Shown one piece after another: positions 7,177 to 15,945 of a stretch of DNA of 64,000 bases. A model generated the notes under the pieces. The model saw nothing but the letters and a program-made list of their open reading frames with translations. It made no database searches and was not told the origin of the DNA. Origin of the DNA: Scybalousia_A sp045221575. GTDB lineage: Bacteria; Bacteroidota; Bacteroidia; Bacteroidales; P3. The number at the start of each line of letters is the position of its first letter. Positions within the stretch are counted from its first letter, which is position 1. Made by a program: the position numbers and the translations under genes. The stretch is from the NCBI GenBank assembly GCA_045221575.1, contig JBGUWU010000025.1, forward strand, positions 1-64,000, given 5' to 3'.

Positions 7177-9306
7177 ATGAGAAAAATATTTGTCGTTTTA
7201 GCTTTGATTATTTCCTCTTTTGTTAGCAATATAGCAAAAGCTGATGGAGGAATGTGGTTACCAATGTTGCTTTCTATGAACGAGAGCGACATGCAAGCAA
7301 AAGGAATGAAAATATCTGCAAAAGATATTTATGATGTCAATAATGCCTCATTGAAAGATGCTGTTATGCTTTTTGGTAGTGGTTGTACAGGTGAGTTTGT
7401 TTCCAACGAAGGTTTAATTTTCACCAACCACCATTGCGGATACTCATACATAGTAAAGCATTCCACAGTAGAACATGATTATCTTACCAATGGTTTTGTA
7501 GCACAAAGCAAAGCAGAAGAATTACCTTGTCCTGGCTTAACGATAACCCTTCTAAAATATATGAAAGATGTTACTGAGCAAGTGCTTGAAGGTGTTGATA
7601 ATTCATTAACTGAGGTTCAAAGACAAACCCTTATCCAAAGCAATATAGATAACATTATAAAAAAAGAAACAAAGAACACTCACTATACTGCCATTGTTAA
7701 ACCAATATATTATGGCAACCAATATATAATGTATGTTAATGAAGTTTTTAAAGATGTTCGTCTTGTTGCTGCTCCACCAAGCAATATAGGAAAATTTGGA
7801 GGAGATACAGATAACTGGATGTGGCCAAGACATACAGGAGATTTCTCTGTATTTAGAGTTTATGCTGATAAGGATAATAAACCTGCTGATTTCAGTAAAG
7901 ACAACATTCCTTATACTCCTAAGAAGTTTATGACTATCTCTTTAAAAGAAAAGAATGAAGGTGATTTTACTTTTGTTTTTGGTTACCCTGGAACGACAAA
8001 ACAATTTCTTACTTCTTTTGCTGTTGATGAGGTTCAAAACTATGAAGACCCTATTCGTATAAAACTTCGCACCGAAGTTCTTAATGTTTATAATCAAGCC
8101 ATGAACGAAAGTCCTGCAAAACGTTTAAGATATGCTTCAAATGTAGCAAGTTTAGCTAACGGCTGGAAAAAATGGCAAGGAGAAGTAAAAGGTTTAAAAT
8201 TCCTTAACGCAATAGAAAAGAAAAAAGATTTTGAAAGAAACTATGCTGACATAATACCAAAGTTTAAACAATTATATTCCAACAATCATAATTATAAATT
8301 AAGAGAAATATATCTTGGCGAAGCTGTTCTTTCTTCTCAAATGATGAAGCAGGCACGACAAATACTTAATCTTATTAATAGTTCTAACTCAGAGACTTCA
8401 GAAGAGCAAGTAAGCGTCCTTGCAAAAAATCTATTAAATAGTTTAAAGACTTACTACGACAATGATTTTGCTTCTCAAAGAGTAGTGGATAGCACAATAT
8501 TTGTTAAAACTATGCTTATCTTCTACAATGACTTTGCAAAAAACAACTACACCTTCCTAAGAGAAAGAATAAACAAAAACTATAAAGGTAATGCAGTGAA
8601 GTACTTCAGTGAAGTGTTCGCAAATACTCTTTTAACCAATCCTAAGAAAATAGAACAGATACTTACAAACTACAAGAAGAAAGATAGTAAGAAACTTCTT
8701 AAAGATGCTTCTATTGAACTTCTTTCTCCAATATGGGGAGAATATTTTAATAGTGATGTTTATTATATCGAAGAGAATAACAACAAAATAGACAGTCTTT
8801 ATAGAATATACGTTGCTCAAATGATGAAAAAGGAGAAAAACAAAATGTTCTATCCAGATGCTAACCTAACGTTGAGAGTTGCTTATGGTAATATCTCTTC
8901 TTTCAAACCAAGAGATGGAGTAACCTATAAACATTATACTACTCTTGAAGGTATTATGGAGAAAGAAAATCCTGAAATCTATGATTATGTAGTAGAAAAT
9001 AAACTCAAAACATTATACAAAAATAAAGACTATGGTCAATATGCTAATTCTTTAGGTGAAATGCCTGTTGCTTTCATAGCAAGTAATCATACCACAGGAG
9101 GAAACTCTGGTTCTCCGGTTATGGATAAAGACGGTTATCTTATCGGAATTAATTTTGATAGAAATTGGGAAGGAACTATGAGTGATATCCTTTATGATAA
9201 AGATTTGTGCAGAAACATCTCTTTAGATATAAGGTATTGTCTGTTTATCATAGACAAGTTCCTTGATGCAAAACATCTAATCAATGAACTAAACATTGTT
9301 AAATAA
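7177..9306 (+). CDS. S46 dipeptidyl peptidase, DPP11 type (Asp/Glu-specific)
   Basis: It is a periplasmic serine peptidase that removes dipeptides from peptide N-termini. The 709 residues start with a signal peptide ending near residue 22. The chymotrypsin-like triad parts are visible: the His in TNHHCGY (85-86) and Ser644 in GGNSGSPV. In Porphyromonas enzymes an Arg at the S1 site (673) gives DPP11 preference for acidic residues, where DPP7 has Gly. The equivalent here is Arg662 in INFDRNWEG, so Asp/Glu preference is inferred. It follows tnaA, and the next gene (BatA-like) begins 52 bases later. It supports a peptide-fermenting lifestyle. Confidence 0.9.
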   Translation: MRKIFVVLALIISSFVSNIAKADGGMWLPMLLSMNESDMQAKGMKISAKDIYDVNNASLKDAVMLFGSGCTGEFVSNEGLIFTNHHCGYSYIVKHSTVEHDYLTNGFVAQSKAEELPCPGLTITLLKYMKDVTEQVLEGVDNSLTEVQRQTLIQSNIDNIIKKETKNTHYTAIVKPIYYGNQYIMYVNEVFKDVRLVAAPPSNIGKFGGDTDNWMWPRHTGDFSVFRVYADKDNKPADFSKDNIPYTPKKFMTISLKEKNEGDFTFVFGYPGTTKQFLTSFAVDEVQNYEDPIRIKLRTEVLNVYNQAMNESPAKRLRYASNVASLANGWKKWQGEVKGLKFLNAIEKKKDFERNYADIIPKFKQLYSNNHNYKLREIYLGEAVLSSQMMKQARQILNLINSSNSETSEEQVSVLAKNLLNSLKTYYDNDFASQRVVDSTIFVKTMLIFYNDFAKNNYTFLRERINKNYKGNAVKYFSEVFANTLLTNPKKIEQILTNYKKKDSKKLLKDASIELLSPIWGEYFNSDVYYIEENNNKIDSLYRIYVAQMMKKEKNKMFYPDANLTLRVAYGNISSFKPRDGVTYKHYTTLEGIMEKENPEIYDYVVENKLKTLYKNKDYGQYANSLGEMPVAFIASNHTTGGNSGSPVMDKDGYLIGINFDRNWEGTMSDILYDKDLCRNISLDIRYCLFIIDKFLDAKHLINELNIVK

Positions 9307-9358
9307 ACTTTCTATTTTGAGGTTAGTAACTTAAAAATCTAATCTTAGAGAGTAAGAT

Positions 9359-11410
9359 ATGAGTTTTTTATATCCATATTTTTTGTTGTTAAGCTTAGCT
9401 ATTGTAATTCCAATAGTAGTTCATTTGTTTAATTTTCACAGATTTAAACAAGTGTTATTCACTAATGTAAGTGCTTTAAAAAAAATTGCTATTGAAAACA
9501 AAAAACACAACAAAATACTTCAAAGACTTTTACTTCTTACTCGTTGCTTAGCTATAGTATTTCTTTCTTTTTTATTTTCTCAACCTTATATAAAGAACAA
9601 TGATTTACAACTAAAAGGAGAAGATAGTAATGCTGTGGTGATAATATTAGACAACAGTTTCTCTATGCAAAACCTTTCCAAAAAGGGTTCTGCTCTTCTT
9701 TCTGCCAAAAGTAAGACAGAAGAGATATTAAAAGAATATTCTGATAATGATGTCTTTTGTTTATTGACGATGGACTTGTTAGGCAAACACAAGCATTTTG
9801 TTAATAAAAAAACATTTATGGAGTTTGTTAAACAAGTGGAAGTGTCTCCATCTTCTTATCCTTATTCTTCGCTTATCAATACTGCTCATCATCTTTTGAG
9901 TTTAAGGAATGAGACTAATAAAAGAGTTTTTCTCATTTCCGATTTTCAAGTCTCGCAAACGGACTTAAATAATATTAAACCAGATTCCACAATACAAGAT
10001 GTTTTTCTGCCGTTGCAGGTGGCAAACATCAACAATGTTTATGTTGATTCCTTGTCTTTTGATAGAAATATATACCAAAAAGGACAGAAAGTCAGCCTAA
10101 GGGTAAGGATAAAGAACGCCTCCGATGAAAATATTGACAATGTTCCAGTAAAACTCTTTATTGACGATGTACAACAGAGTATGTTAAATGTCAGCCTTTC
10201 AAAGCATTCTTCTACAAATGTTGATATGTCGTTTGTGATAAAAAACTCAGGGATATTAAAAGGCAGAGTCCAAATATTAGATAGTCCTATCACTTACGAT
10301 GATGACTTTTATTTTGCGATGAATATCAACGATAAGATAAAAGTTTTATGTCTAAACAATCAAGAGAACAGATATATTAACCGATTGTTTTTGAATAGCG
10401 ATGAGGTTCAGTTGGATAATATGTCGGAACAACAGATAGATTTCTCTGTCTTTTCAAAATATAATGTTATTATCTTATCTTCATTAAGTGAGATATCATC
10501 GGGTTTGGCTAATGAGTTAAATACTTTCAGAGAAAAAGGCGGTTCTTTGATTATCATTCCTCCTGTTAATGCTGTTGCTCCATACCCTAAAGCATTAAAG
10601 ATAATGCATTTGCCGTTGTATCAGTCTTTGATGGAGAGAAAGATAAAGGTAAAGTCTTTAGATGATAAGAATCCTTTATATAAGGCGGTGTTTTCTTCCG
10701 TAACAGAGAATATGCCATTGCCTGAGGTGAAAAAATATTACAAAATATCAAAGCAGGCGGGAGTGGCAAGACAAGAGATAATGACGCTAACGAATGGTGA
10801 CGACTTCCTGATTGAAAGTGCTACCAAGACAAGCAAGACGTTTATGTTTGCTGTGCCTTTCGTTGAGGAGTTTTCCGACTTTACCTCGCAGAGTATCTTC
10901 GTTGCTACGCTTTGGAATATGGTTCTTTATTCTGAGAAACTATTAAAGCCGTTTCTTTTTATGAATGACAACTCTTTTATGGATATATCTTTATTTGCTG
11001 ACAACATCACTTCTGAAACAATAACAATAAGCAACGATAATAAAACCTTTTCTGTTGTTCCGCAGATGATTAGGCAAAATAATCGTTTAGGATTTAAACT
11101 TTTCTCACAGATAACACAAGCAGGTATATTCAATATTGAGGACAAAGGCAAGGGGGGCAAAAAGATTGGAGCCATTGCTATCAACTATCCACGTGAAGAG
11201 TCTGAGTTGATGTTTCACAACGCCTCTTCTATAAACAAAGAATTGAAAAAAATAGGATTGAAAAACGTTCAAGTTTTCAATAATAAAAAAATGATAAGCA
11301 CTTATTTTGCTCAGAGTAATAAAAGATTTGACTTTACGTTTATTATCTTAGTTCTCTTGCTTATATGTTTGGCTTTTGAAGGATACTTGCTTCGGAGAAT
11401 TAGAAATTAG
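9359..11410 (+). CDS. BatA-type membrane protein with von Willebrand A domain
   Basis: The product has 683 residues. The N-terminus has the double-membrane-segment BatA domain: segments at about 5-25 and 57-75, with VHLFNFHRFKQVLFTN between. A VWA-like domain starts near 92 and keeps the metal-site motif DNSFS (98-102). A long beta-rich periplasmic region follows, and a last membrane helix at about 657-676 precedes a basic tail. Such proteins are often called aerotolerance related, but their real function is unsettled. The last residues (RIRN) and the stop codon come from a 7-base microrepeat. A six-G run lies at 11152-11157. Confidence 0.75.
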   Translation: MSFLYPYFLLLSLAIVIPIVVHLFNFHRFKQVLFTNVSALKKIAIENKKHNKILQRLLLLTRCLAIVFLSFLFSQPYIKNNDLQLKGEDSNAVVIILDNSFSMQNLSKKGSALLSAKSKTEEILKEYSDNDVFCLLTMDLLGKHKHFVNKKTFMEFVKQVEVSPSSYPYSSLINTAHHLLSLRNETNKRVFLISDFQVSQTDLNNIKPDSTIQDVFLPLQVANINNVYVDSLSFDRNIYQKGQKVSLRVRIKNASDENIDNVPVKLFIDDVQQSMLNVSLSKHSSTNVDMSFVIKNSGILKGRVQILDSPITYDDDFYFAMNINDKIKVLCLNNQENRYINRLFLNSDEVQLDNMSEQQIDFSVFSKYNVIILSSLSEISSGLANELNTFREKGGSLIIIPPVNAVAPYPKALKIMHLPLYQSLMERKIKVKSLDDKNPLYKAVFSSVTENMPLPEVKKYYKISKQAGVARQEIMTLTNGDDFLIESATKTSKTFMFAVPFVEEFSDFTSQSIFVATLWNMVLYSEKLLKPFLFMNDNSFMDISLFADNITSETITISNDNKTFSVVPQMIRQNNRLGFKLFSQITQAGIFNIEDKGKGGKKIGAIAINYPREESELMFHNASSINKELKKIGLKNVQVFNNKKMISTYFAQSNKRFDFTFIILVLLLICLAFEGYLLRRIRN

Positions 11411-11421
11411 AAATTGCGGAA
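11397..11421 (+). repeat. 7-base microrepeat across the stop codon of the BatA-like gene, copy 4
   Basis: AATTAGA, AATTAGA, AATTGCG in series is the reverse complement of the units in copies 1b and 2, including the GCAATTTCTAATTTCT start. It supplies the last codons and the TAG stop at 11408-11410. Confidence 0.65.
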
Positions 11422-11450
11422 ATGAGAAATAATAAAAAACAACAATATCT

Positions 11451-12338
11451 ATGAAGAAACATATTTTACTTTTAGTTATTTTTATAACTGCTTGCCTTAC
11501 AATATCTGCACAGACAAAAGAGGTTAAGGACTCTATTCCTGCCAAGCCAAAACATTGGTCAGAGAAAACAGACCTGATATTTACTCTGGAACAAAATCAA
11601 ATAAACAATTGGTCTGCTGGAGGTTACTCTAATTTCTCCTTTGGTTCTTTTTTGAAAGGATATTACAACTATATCAATGGAAAACATAAGTTGGATAACA
11701 CCTTAGAGATGTCTTACGGACGTACACGTCAAGATGTTAGCGGGGAAGGTATATGGGACAAAACAAATCATTGGATTAAGAGTGATGATAAATTTGAATG
11801 GAACTCCATATATGGTTATAAAGCTGTTGGTAATTGGAACTATTCTGCTTTGATGAACATAAAGTCTCAGTTTGATAACGGTTTTAAGAACGATACGATA
11901 TTTATTTCTGCTGGTTTAGCTCCTGCTGTTCTTACCTCATCTATTGGTTTGGAATATAAGGTTAAACATTTCTCCGCTTTGTTCTCTTTTCTTACGGGTA
12001 AGACGACATACGTTTTAGATAAAAGACTAAGAGGCTCTGCCTTTGGATACACAGACGAGATAGATGACGCTTGGAAATTCTCTTTGGGTTCTTATATTAA
12101 GTTGTTCTACAAAAGAGATATTGCAACAAACATAAACCTTTTGTGTAAATTGGATATGTTCTATGATTATGAGAAGCCTCTTTTAGACACAGACATAAAT
12201 GGAGAAATTTTTGTGAATGTAAAGATATTTAAATATTTGAGTGCTTTCTTTAACGTGCAAGCAGCAATAGACAAAGACTTCTCTACAAAAATACAGTTCA
12301 AAGAAAGATTTGGTATTTCAATACCTTTCTCTTTCTAA
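11451..12338 (+). CDS. DUF3078 outer-membrane protein
   Basis: The product has 295 residues with a signal peptide ending near TISAQ (residue 21). The start of the mature part, HWSEKTDLIFTLEQNQINNWSAGGYSNFS, is the DUF3078 hallmark. Alternating beta strands follow and end at the C-terminal FGISIPFSF, as in outer-membrane barrels. The family is Bacteroidota-specific and its cargo is unknown. It lies 40 bases after the BatA-like gene on the same strand, so the two may be co-transcribed, and it ends in a clear terminator. Confidence 0.78.
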   Translation: MKKHILLLVIFITACLTISAQTKEVKDSIPAKPKHWSEKTDLIFTLEQNQINNWSAGGYSNFSFGSFLKGYYNYINGKHKLDNTLEMSYGRTRQDVSGEGIWDKTNHWIKSDDKFEWNSIYGYKAVGNWNYSALMNIKSQFDNGFKNDTIFISAGLAPAVLTSSIGLEYKVKHFSALFSFLTGKTTYVLDKRLRGSAFGYTDEIDDAWKFSLGSYIKLFYKRDIATNINLLCKLDMFYDYEKPLLDTDINGEIFVNVKIFKYLSAFFNVQAAIDKDFSTKIQFKERFGISIPFSF

Positions 12339-12362
12339 AAGAACTTAAAACTCTTTGTAAAG

Positions 12363-12397
12363 ACGAAGTTTTTAAGAGTAAAAAGCTTCGTTTTTAT
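12363..12397 (+). terminator. Terminator after the DUF3078 gene
   Basis: ACGAAGTTTTT (12363-12373) pairs with AAAAAGCTTCGT (12380-12391), followed by TTTTTA. Confidence 0.85.
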
Positions 12398-12462
12398 TTT
12401 AACATTGCAAAATAACAAATATTAGTATTTTACGTTATAGTCTTAGAAAGAGACACTGACAG

Positions 12463-14391
12463 ATGAGAAGAACGAAAAAAGATAATTATACTTTATATTT
12501 TGTAGGTACAATAGAGATAAAACCATCACGACCTATTTACGTTGCTGTAGAGAACTCCAATGAACTCATAAGAATAAAGAAGGGTAATGCCTTAAACGCT
12601 TTAGACGGCGATAAAGTAAAGGTGTATGTTTTACCAAGACGCAAGAGTAAAGAAAAGAAAGGACAGGTTATAGAGATAATAAAACGAACAAGAGAACAAT
12701 TTGCTGGAGTTTTGGAGAAACATAAACACTTTGCCTATTTTTATCCCGATGATGACAATATAGCAAAGTTTTATATTTCTAATCCAAAGATTGCTTTTGC
12801 TGATGGAGATAAAGCTGTTGTAAAACTTTTAAACGTCTCTGAACGCTATCATGAACATTGTGGAGAGATAGTTAAAGTATTAGGTAAAAAAGGAGAGAAT
12901 GAAGTAGAGATGCAAAGTATTCTTGCAAACAATGACTTCACTGTTGAGTTCCCTAAAGAAGTTATCAAACAAGCAAACAAGATAAACTTTGATATAAAAA
13001 CAGAGCTTAGCAAAAGAAAAGACTTTAGACAAGTTGTTACTTTTACTATAGACCCTGCTGATGCTAAAGATTTTGATGATGCTTTGTCTATTAGAAAGAT
13101 GAAAAACGGCAATTATGAAGTTGGTGTTCATATTGCTGACGTTTCTTACTTTGTAAAACCAGGCTCAGAGTTGGATAAAGAAGCTTACAAGCGAGCAACA
13201 TCTGTTTATCTTGTAGATAGAACAGTTCCAATGTTACCGGAAAGATTATGCAATGAGTTATGCTCTTTAAGAGAAAACGAAGACTCTTTATGCTATAGCG
13301 TAATCTTTGAGATCAACAAAGAAAATGAAGTTGTCAATCATTGGATAGGTAGAACAGTAATACATTCAGACAAACGTTTTAAATACGAACAAGTTCAAAA
13401 AATAATAGAAGACAAAGAAGGAGAAAAAGCTGAGTATATTCTTCCTCTTTGGAACATTGCACAACATTTTCGTACAGAAAGAATAAGAAAGGGAGCTATG
13501 AACTTTGAAACTCCTGAATATATATTCGATTTAGACAAGGATAACAAACCAATAGGTATGCACATAAAAGTCAGCAAGGAAGCTAATTGGCTTGTAGAAG
13601 AATGGATGTTGTTAGCAAACCGAACTGTAGCTGAAGAAATAGGCAGGGTTAAGAACAGAGATGAGAAAAAGACTTTTGTTTATCGTGTTCATGACGAACC
13701 TAACAGCGACAAAGTTGATATGTTTAAAAAATTCGCCTCTAAGTTAGGCTACATAATAAACAACAATAACCGTAATACATTAGCACAATCTTATAATAGT
13801 GTATTAAATGAAGTAAAAGGCTCTTCTTTTGAAACTATGTTTGCTTCTATTGCTCTTAGAACTATGAGCAAAGCAATATATTCTTGTAATAATATAGGTC
13901 ATTATGGCTTAGCATTTAGATACTATACTCACTTTACCTCTCCTATAAGACGCTATCCTGATATTATGGTTCATCGTTTGCTGACCTTATACTTAAACAA
14001 GGGCGCTTCTGTAAATCAAGATGAGTATGAAGAATACTGTGAGCACTGTTCTGAAATGGAAAAGAAAGCAGCGGAAGCGGAGAGAGAAAGTGTTAAGTTT
14101 AAACAGGCAGAATTCCTTTTAGATAAAATTGGAGAAGAGTTTGATGGAGCAATTAGTGGTGTAAGCAAATGGGGATTGCATGTTTTAACAAACAAAGATA
14201 AGTGTGAGGGATTAGTAAGGATAGGTTCATTAAAGGACGATTTTTATATGTTTGACGAAGAGAACTATCAAATTATTGGCAGAGATAACGAAAAAATCTA
14301 TCGCTTAGGAGATAATGTCAGAGTTCAGTTGGTAAAAGTCAATTTAGACAAACGACAGATTGACTTCAAATTAATAAATAACAAAGAATAA
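12463..14391 (+). CDS. rnr: Ribonuclease R
   Basis: It is a processive 3'-5' exoribonuclease that degrades structured RNA and works with tmRNA in quality control. The 642 residues are somewhat short for RNase R. Cold-shock-like domains occupy about 1-160. The RNB catalytic domain runs from about 185 to 530 with the metal motif DPADAKDFDDAL (197-208) and HFTSPIRRYPDIMVHR further on. An S1 domain closes the protein (about 555-640). Two features of longer homologues are missing: the N-terminal helix-turn-helix and the lysine-rich tail. ribE follows after 18 bases, probably in the same transcript. Confidence 0.92.
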   Translation: MRRTKKDNYTLYFVGTIEIKPSRPIYVAVENSNELIRIKKGNALNALDGDKVKVYVLPRRKSKEKKGQVIEIIKRTREQFAGVLEKHKHFAYFYPDDDNIAKFYISNPKIAFADGDKAVVKLLNVSERYHEHCGEIVKVLGKKGENEVEMQSILANNDFTVEFPKEVIKQANKINFDIKTELSKRKDFRQVVTFTIDPADAKDFDDALSIRKMKNGNYEVGVHIADVSYFVKPGSELDKEAYKRATSVYLVDRTVPMLPERLCNELCSLRENEDSLCYSVIFEINKENEVVNHWIGRTVIHSDKRFKYEQVQKIIEDKEGEKAEYILPLWNIAQHFRTERIRKGAMNFETPEYIFDLDKDNKPIGMHIKVSKEANWLVEEWMLLANRTVAEEIGRVKNRDEKKTFVYRVHDEPNSDKVDMFKKFASKLGYIINNNNRNTLAQSYNSVLNEVKGSSFETMFASIALRTMSKAIYSCNNIGHYGLAFRYYTHFTSPIRRYPDIMVHRLLTLYLNKGASVNQDEYEEYCEHCSEMEKKAAEAERESVKFKQAEFLLDKIGEEFDGAISGVSKWGLHVLTNKDKCEGLVRIGSLKDDFYMFDEENYQIIGRDNEKIYRLGDNVRVQLVKVNLDKRQIDFKLINNKE

Positions 14392-14409
14392 AAATAAAAA
14401 ATATAGATT

Positions 14410-15015
14410 ATGTTTACAGGAATAGTAGAAAAAACCGCAAAGGTTGTTAGTATAGAACAAGAAAACACAAACTTCCATTTTACGCTTGAATGCGACATTG
14501 CTAAAGATTTACACATTGATCAGAGTTTCGCTCATGATGGCTGTTGTTTAACAGTAGTAAAACTTGACAAAGAAAAATGTCAATATGTAGTTACTGCAAT
14601 GAAAGAAACGATGGATAAAACAAATCTTGGACAATGGAAAGTGGGTTCTGAAGTTAATGTGGAAAGAAGTATGCTTATGGACGGACGTTTTGATGGTCAT
14701 ATAGTTCAAGGACATGTTGATACTACTGCTACTTGCACAAAGGTAATAGATGAAAATGGTTCATGGAGATACTTTTTTAAGTATAATAACTTAGAACATA
14801 TAACTGTACCTAAAGGTTCTATCTGCGTAAATGGAGTTAGTTTAACTGTAGTTGATAGCGAAAAAGATATGTTTTCAGTATCTATTATCCCTTATACTTA
14901 TGAACATACTAACTTTCATTCTTTTAAAGAGGGTACTATTGTAAATATTGAATTTGATGTATTAGGTAAGTATATAGAGAAACTTCTAAAAGAATATTTG
15001 AAAGGAATTAAATAA
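14410..15015 (+). CDS. ribE: Riboflavin synthase, alpha chain
   Basis: It converts two molecules of 6,7-dimethyl-8-ribityllumazine to riboflavin plus the pyrimidinedione. The 201 residues consist of two lumazine-binding repeats. The first begins with the invariant MFTGIVE and has SFAHDGCCLTV. The second has GHIVQGHVDTTA, GSICVNGVSLTVV and IPYTYEHTNF. No other riboflavin gene is nearby and no FMN riboswitch was noticed upstream. It is linked to rnr by an 18-base gap. Confidence 0.94.
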   Translation: MFTGIVEKTAKVVSIEQENTNFHFTLECDIAKDLHIDQSFAHDGCCLTVVKLDKEKCQYVVTAMKETMDKTNLGQWKVGSEVNVERSMLMDGRFDGHIVQGHVDTTATCTKVIDENGSWRYFFKYNNLEHITVPKGSICVNGVSLTVVDSEKDMFSVSIIPYTYEHTNFHSFKEGTIVNIEFDVLGKYIEKLLKEYLKGIK

Positions 15016-15054
15016 ATTAATTGTTAAGATACTTGCCATATTATAAATAATGTG

Positions 15055-15062
15055 TATATTTG
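15055..15062 (+). promoter_or_regulatory. -7 box of the rubredoxin gene
   Basis: TATATTTG followed by CA lies 46 bases before ATG 15109. It overlaps the alternative upstream start, which argues against that start. Confidence 0.65.
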
Positions 15063-15108
15063 CAATCGACAATTAATTTATTTACTAATTTTTAAAAAGT
15101 ATAAAGAT

Positions 15109-15267
15109 ATGGATACTTATGAATGCACAATTTGCGGATACATTTACAATCCTGCAGTTGGAGATCCAGACAATGGAATAGCTCCAGGAACAAAATTTGA
15201 AGATATTCCAGAAGATTGGGTTTGTCCTGTTTGTGGAGTAGGTAAAGGTGATTTTGAAAAAAAATAA
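15109..15267 (+). CDS. Rubredoxin
   Basis: The product has 52 residues and is a single-iron electron carrier. The four iron-binding cysteines are in the two standard loops: CTICGYIY (Cys6 and Cys9) and CPVCG (Cys39 and Cys42). The aromatic core (Tyr4, Tyr11, Tyr13, Trp37) is also present. The start at 15109 is chosen because it gives the standard rubredoxin N-terminus (MDTYECTIC) and lies after the promoter box. In anaerobes rubredoxin commonly serves oxygen and peroxide detoxification. No partner oxidoreductase is adjacent. Confidence 0.95.
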   Translation: MDTYECTICGYIYNPAVGDPDNGIAPGTKFEDIPEDWVCPVCGVGKGDFEKK

Positions 15268-15281
15268 ATCCATTTACAAAG

Positions 15282-15320
15282 AAAAGGAGACACACGTAAA
15301 TATGTCTCTTTTTCTTTTAT
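15282..15320 (+). terminator. Terminator of the rubredoxin gene
   Basis: AAGGAGACA (near 15284-15292) pairs with TGTCTCTTT (15303-15311), followed by TTTCTTTT. It lies 15 bases after the stop. Confidence 0.7.
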
Positions 15321-15336
15321 AAAAGATTGAATACAC

Positions 15337-15837
15337 ATGGCTATAGTTAAAACATTATTAAATAAAACTCCACAGTTTGGCGAAGGCTGTTATCTTAGTG
15401 ATAATGCTGTTATCATCGGTGATGTTGTTATGGGTGATAACTGTTCTGTATGGTTTTCTGCTGTTATTCGTGGAGATGTAAATTCTATTCGTATTGGTAA
15501 TAATACAAATGTACAAGATTGTTCCTGTATTCATGCAACCTACAAAACAGGTCCTGTAAATATAGGTAACAATGTTAGTATTGGTCATAACGTAACAGTT
15601 CATGCTTGTAATATAAAAGATGGAGCCTTAATTGGAATGGGAGCTACTCTTTTAGATGGTTGTGAAGTAGGCGAAGGAGCCATAGTTGCTGCTGGTGCAT
15701 TAGTTCTATCTAATACCAAGATTGGAAAAGGAGAACTTTGGGGAGGTGTTCCCGCAAAGTTTATTAAAATGGCTAAACCTGGACAAGCAGAAAGTTTTGC
15801 AGAACATTATATGATGTACAAAGAATGGTATAAATAA
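15337..15837 (+). CDS. Gamma-type carbonic anhydrase family protein
   Basis: The 166 residues are made of left-handed beta-helix hexapeptide repeats (IxxNxx pattern) closed by a C-terminal helix. The three metal histidines are at His66, His84 and His89. The spacing of five between the last two is that of the Cam and YrdA groups. Carbonic anhydrase activity (CO2 hydration) is likely but not certain, because many close relatives are inactive or of unknown substrate. It has no obvious operon partner; the rubredoxin terminator separates it from the preceding gene. Confidence 0.85.
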   Translation: MAIVKTLLNKTPQFGEGCYLSDNAVIIGDVVMGDNCSVWFSAVIRGDVNSIRIGNNTNVQDCSCIHATYKTGPVNIGNNVSIGHNVTVHACNIKDGALIGMGATLLDGCEVGEGAIVAAGALVLSNTKIGKGELWGGVPAKFIKMAKPGQAESFAEHYMMYKEWYK

Positions 15838-15912
15838 TAACTTCTTCCATATTTTTGAAGTCTGCATTTCAAATATCTTTAGATAAAAAGAAGATAGAAC
15901 AATAAAAAATTG

Positions 15913-15920
15913 TAATTTTG
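15913..15920 (+). promoter_or_regulatory. -7 box of the DUF6029 gene
   Basis: TAATTTTG ends 25 bases before the ATG at 15946. Confidence 0.6.
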
Positions 15921-15945
15921 TAGCATAATAAACATACAATACTTT

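Noticed and set aside
11152..11157. Six-G run in the BatA-like gene as a phase-variable tract
   Set aside because: Six bases is short for frequent slippage, and the run falls in an ordinary Lys/Gly stretch (KGKGGKK).
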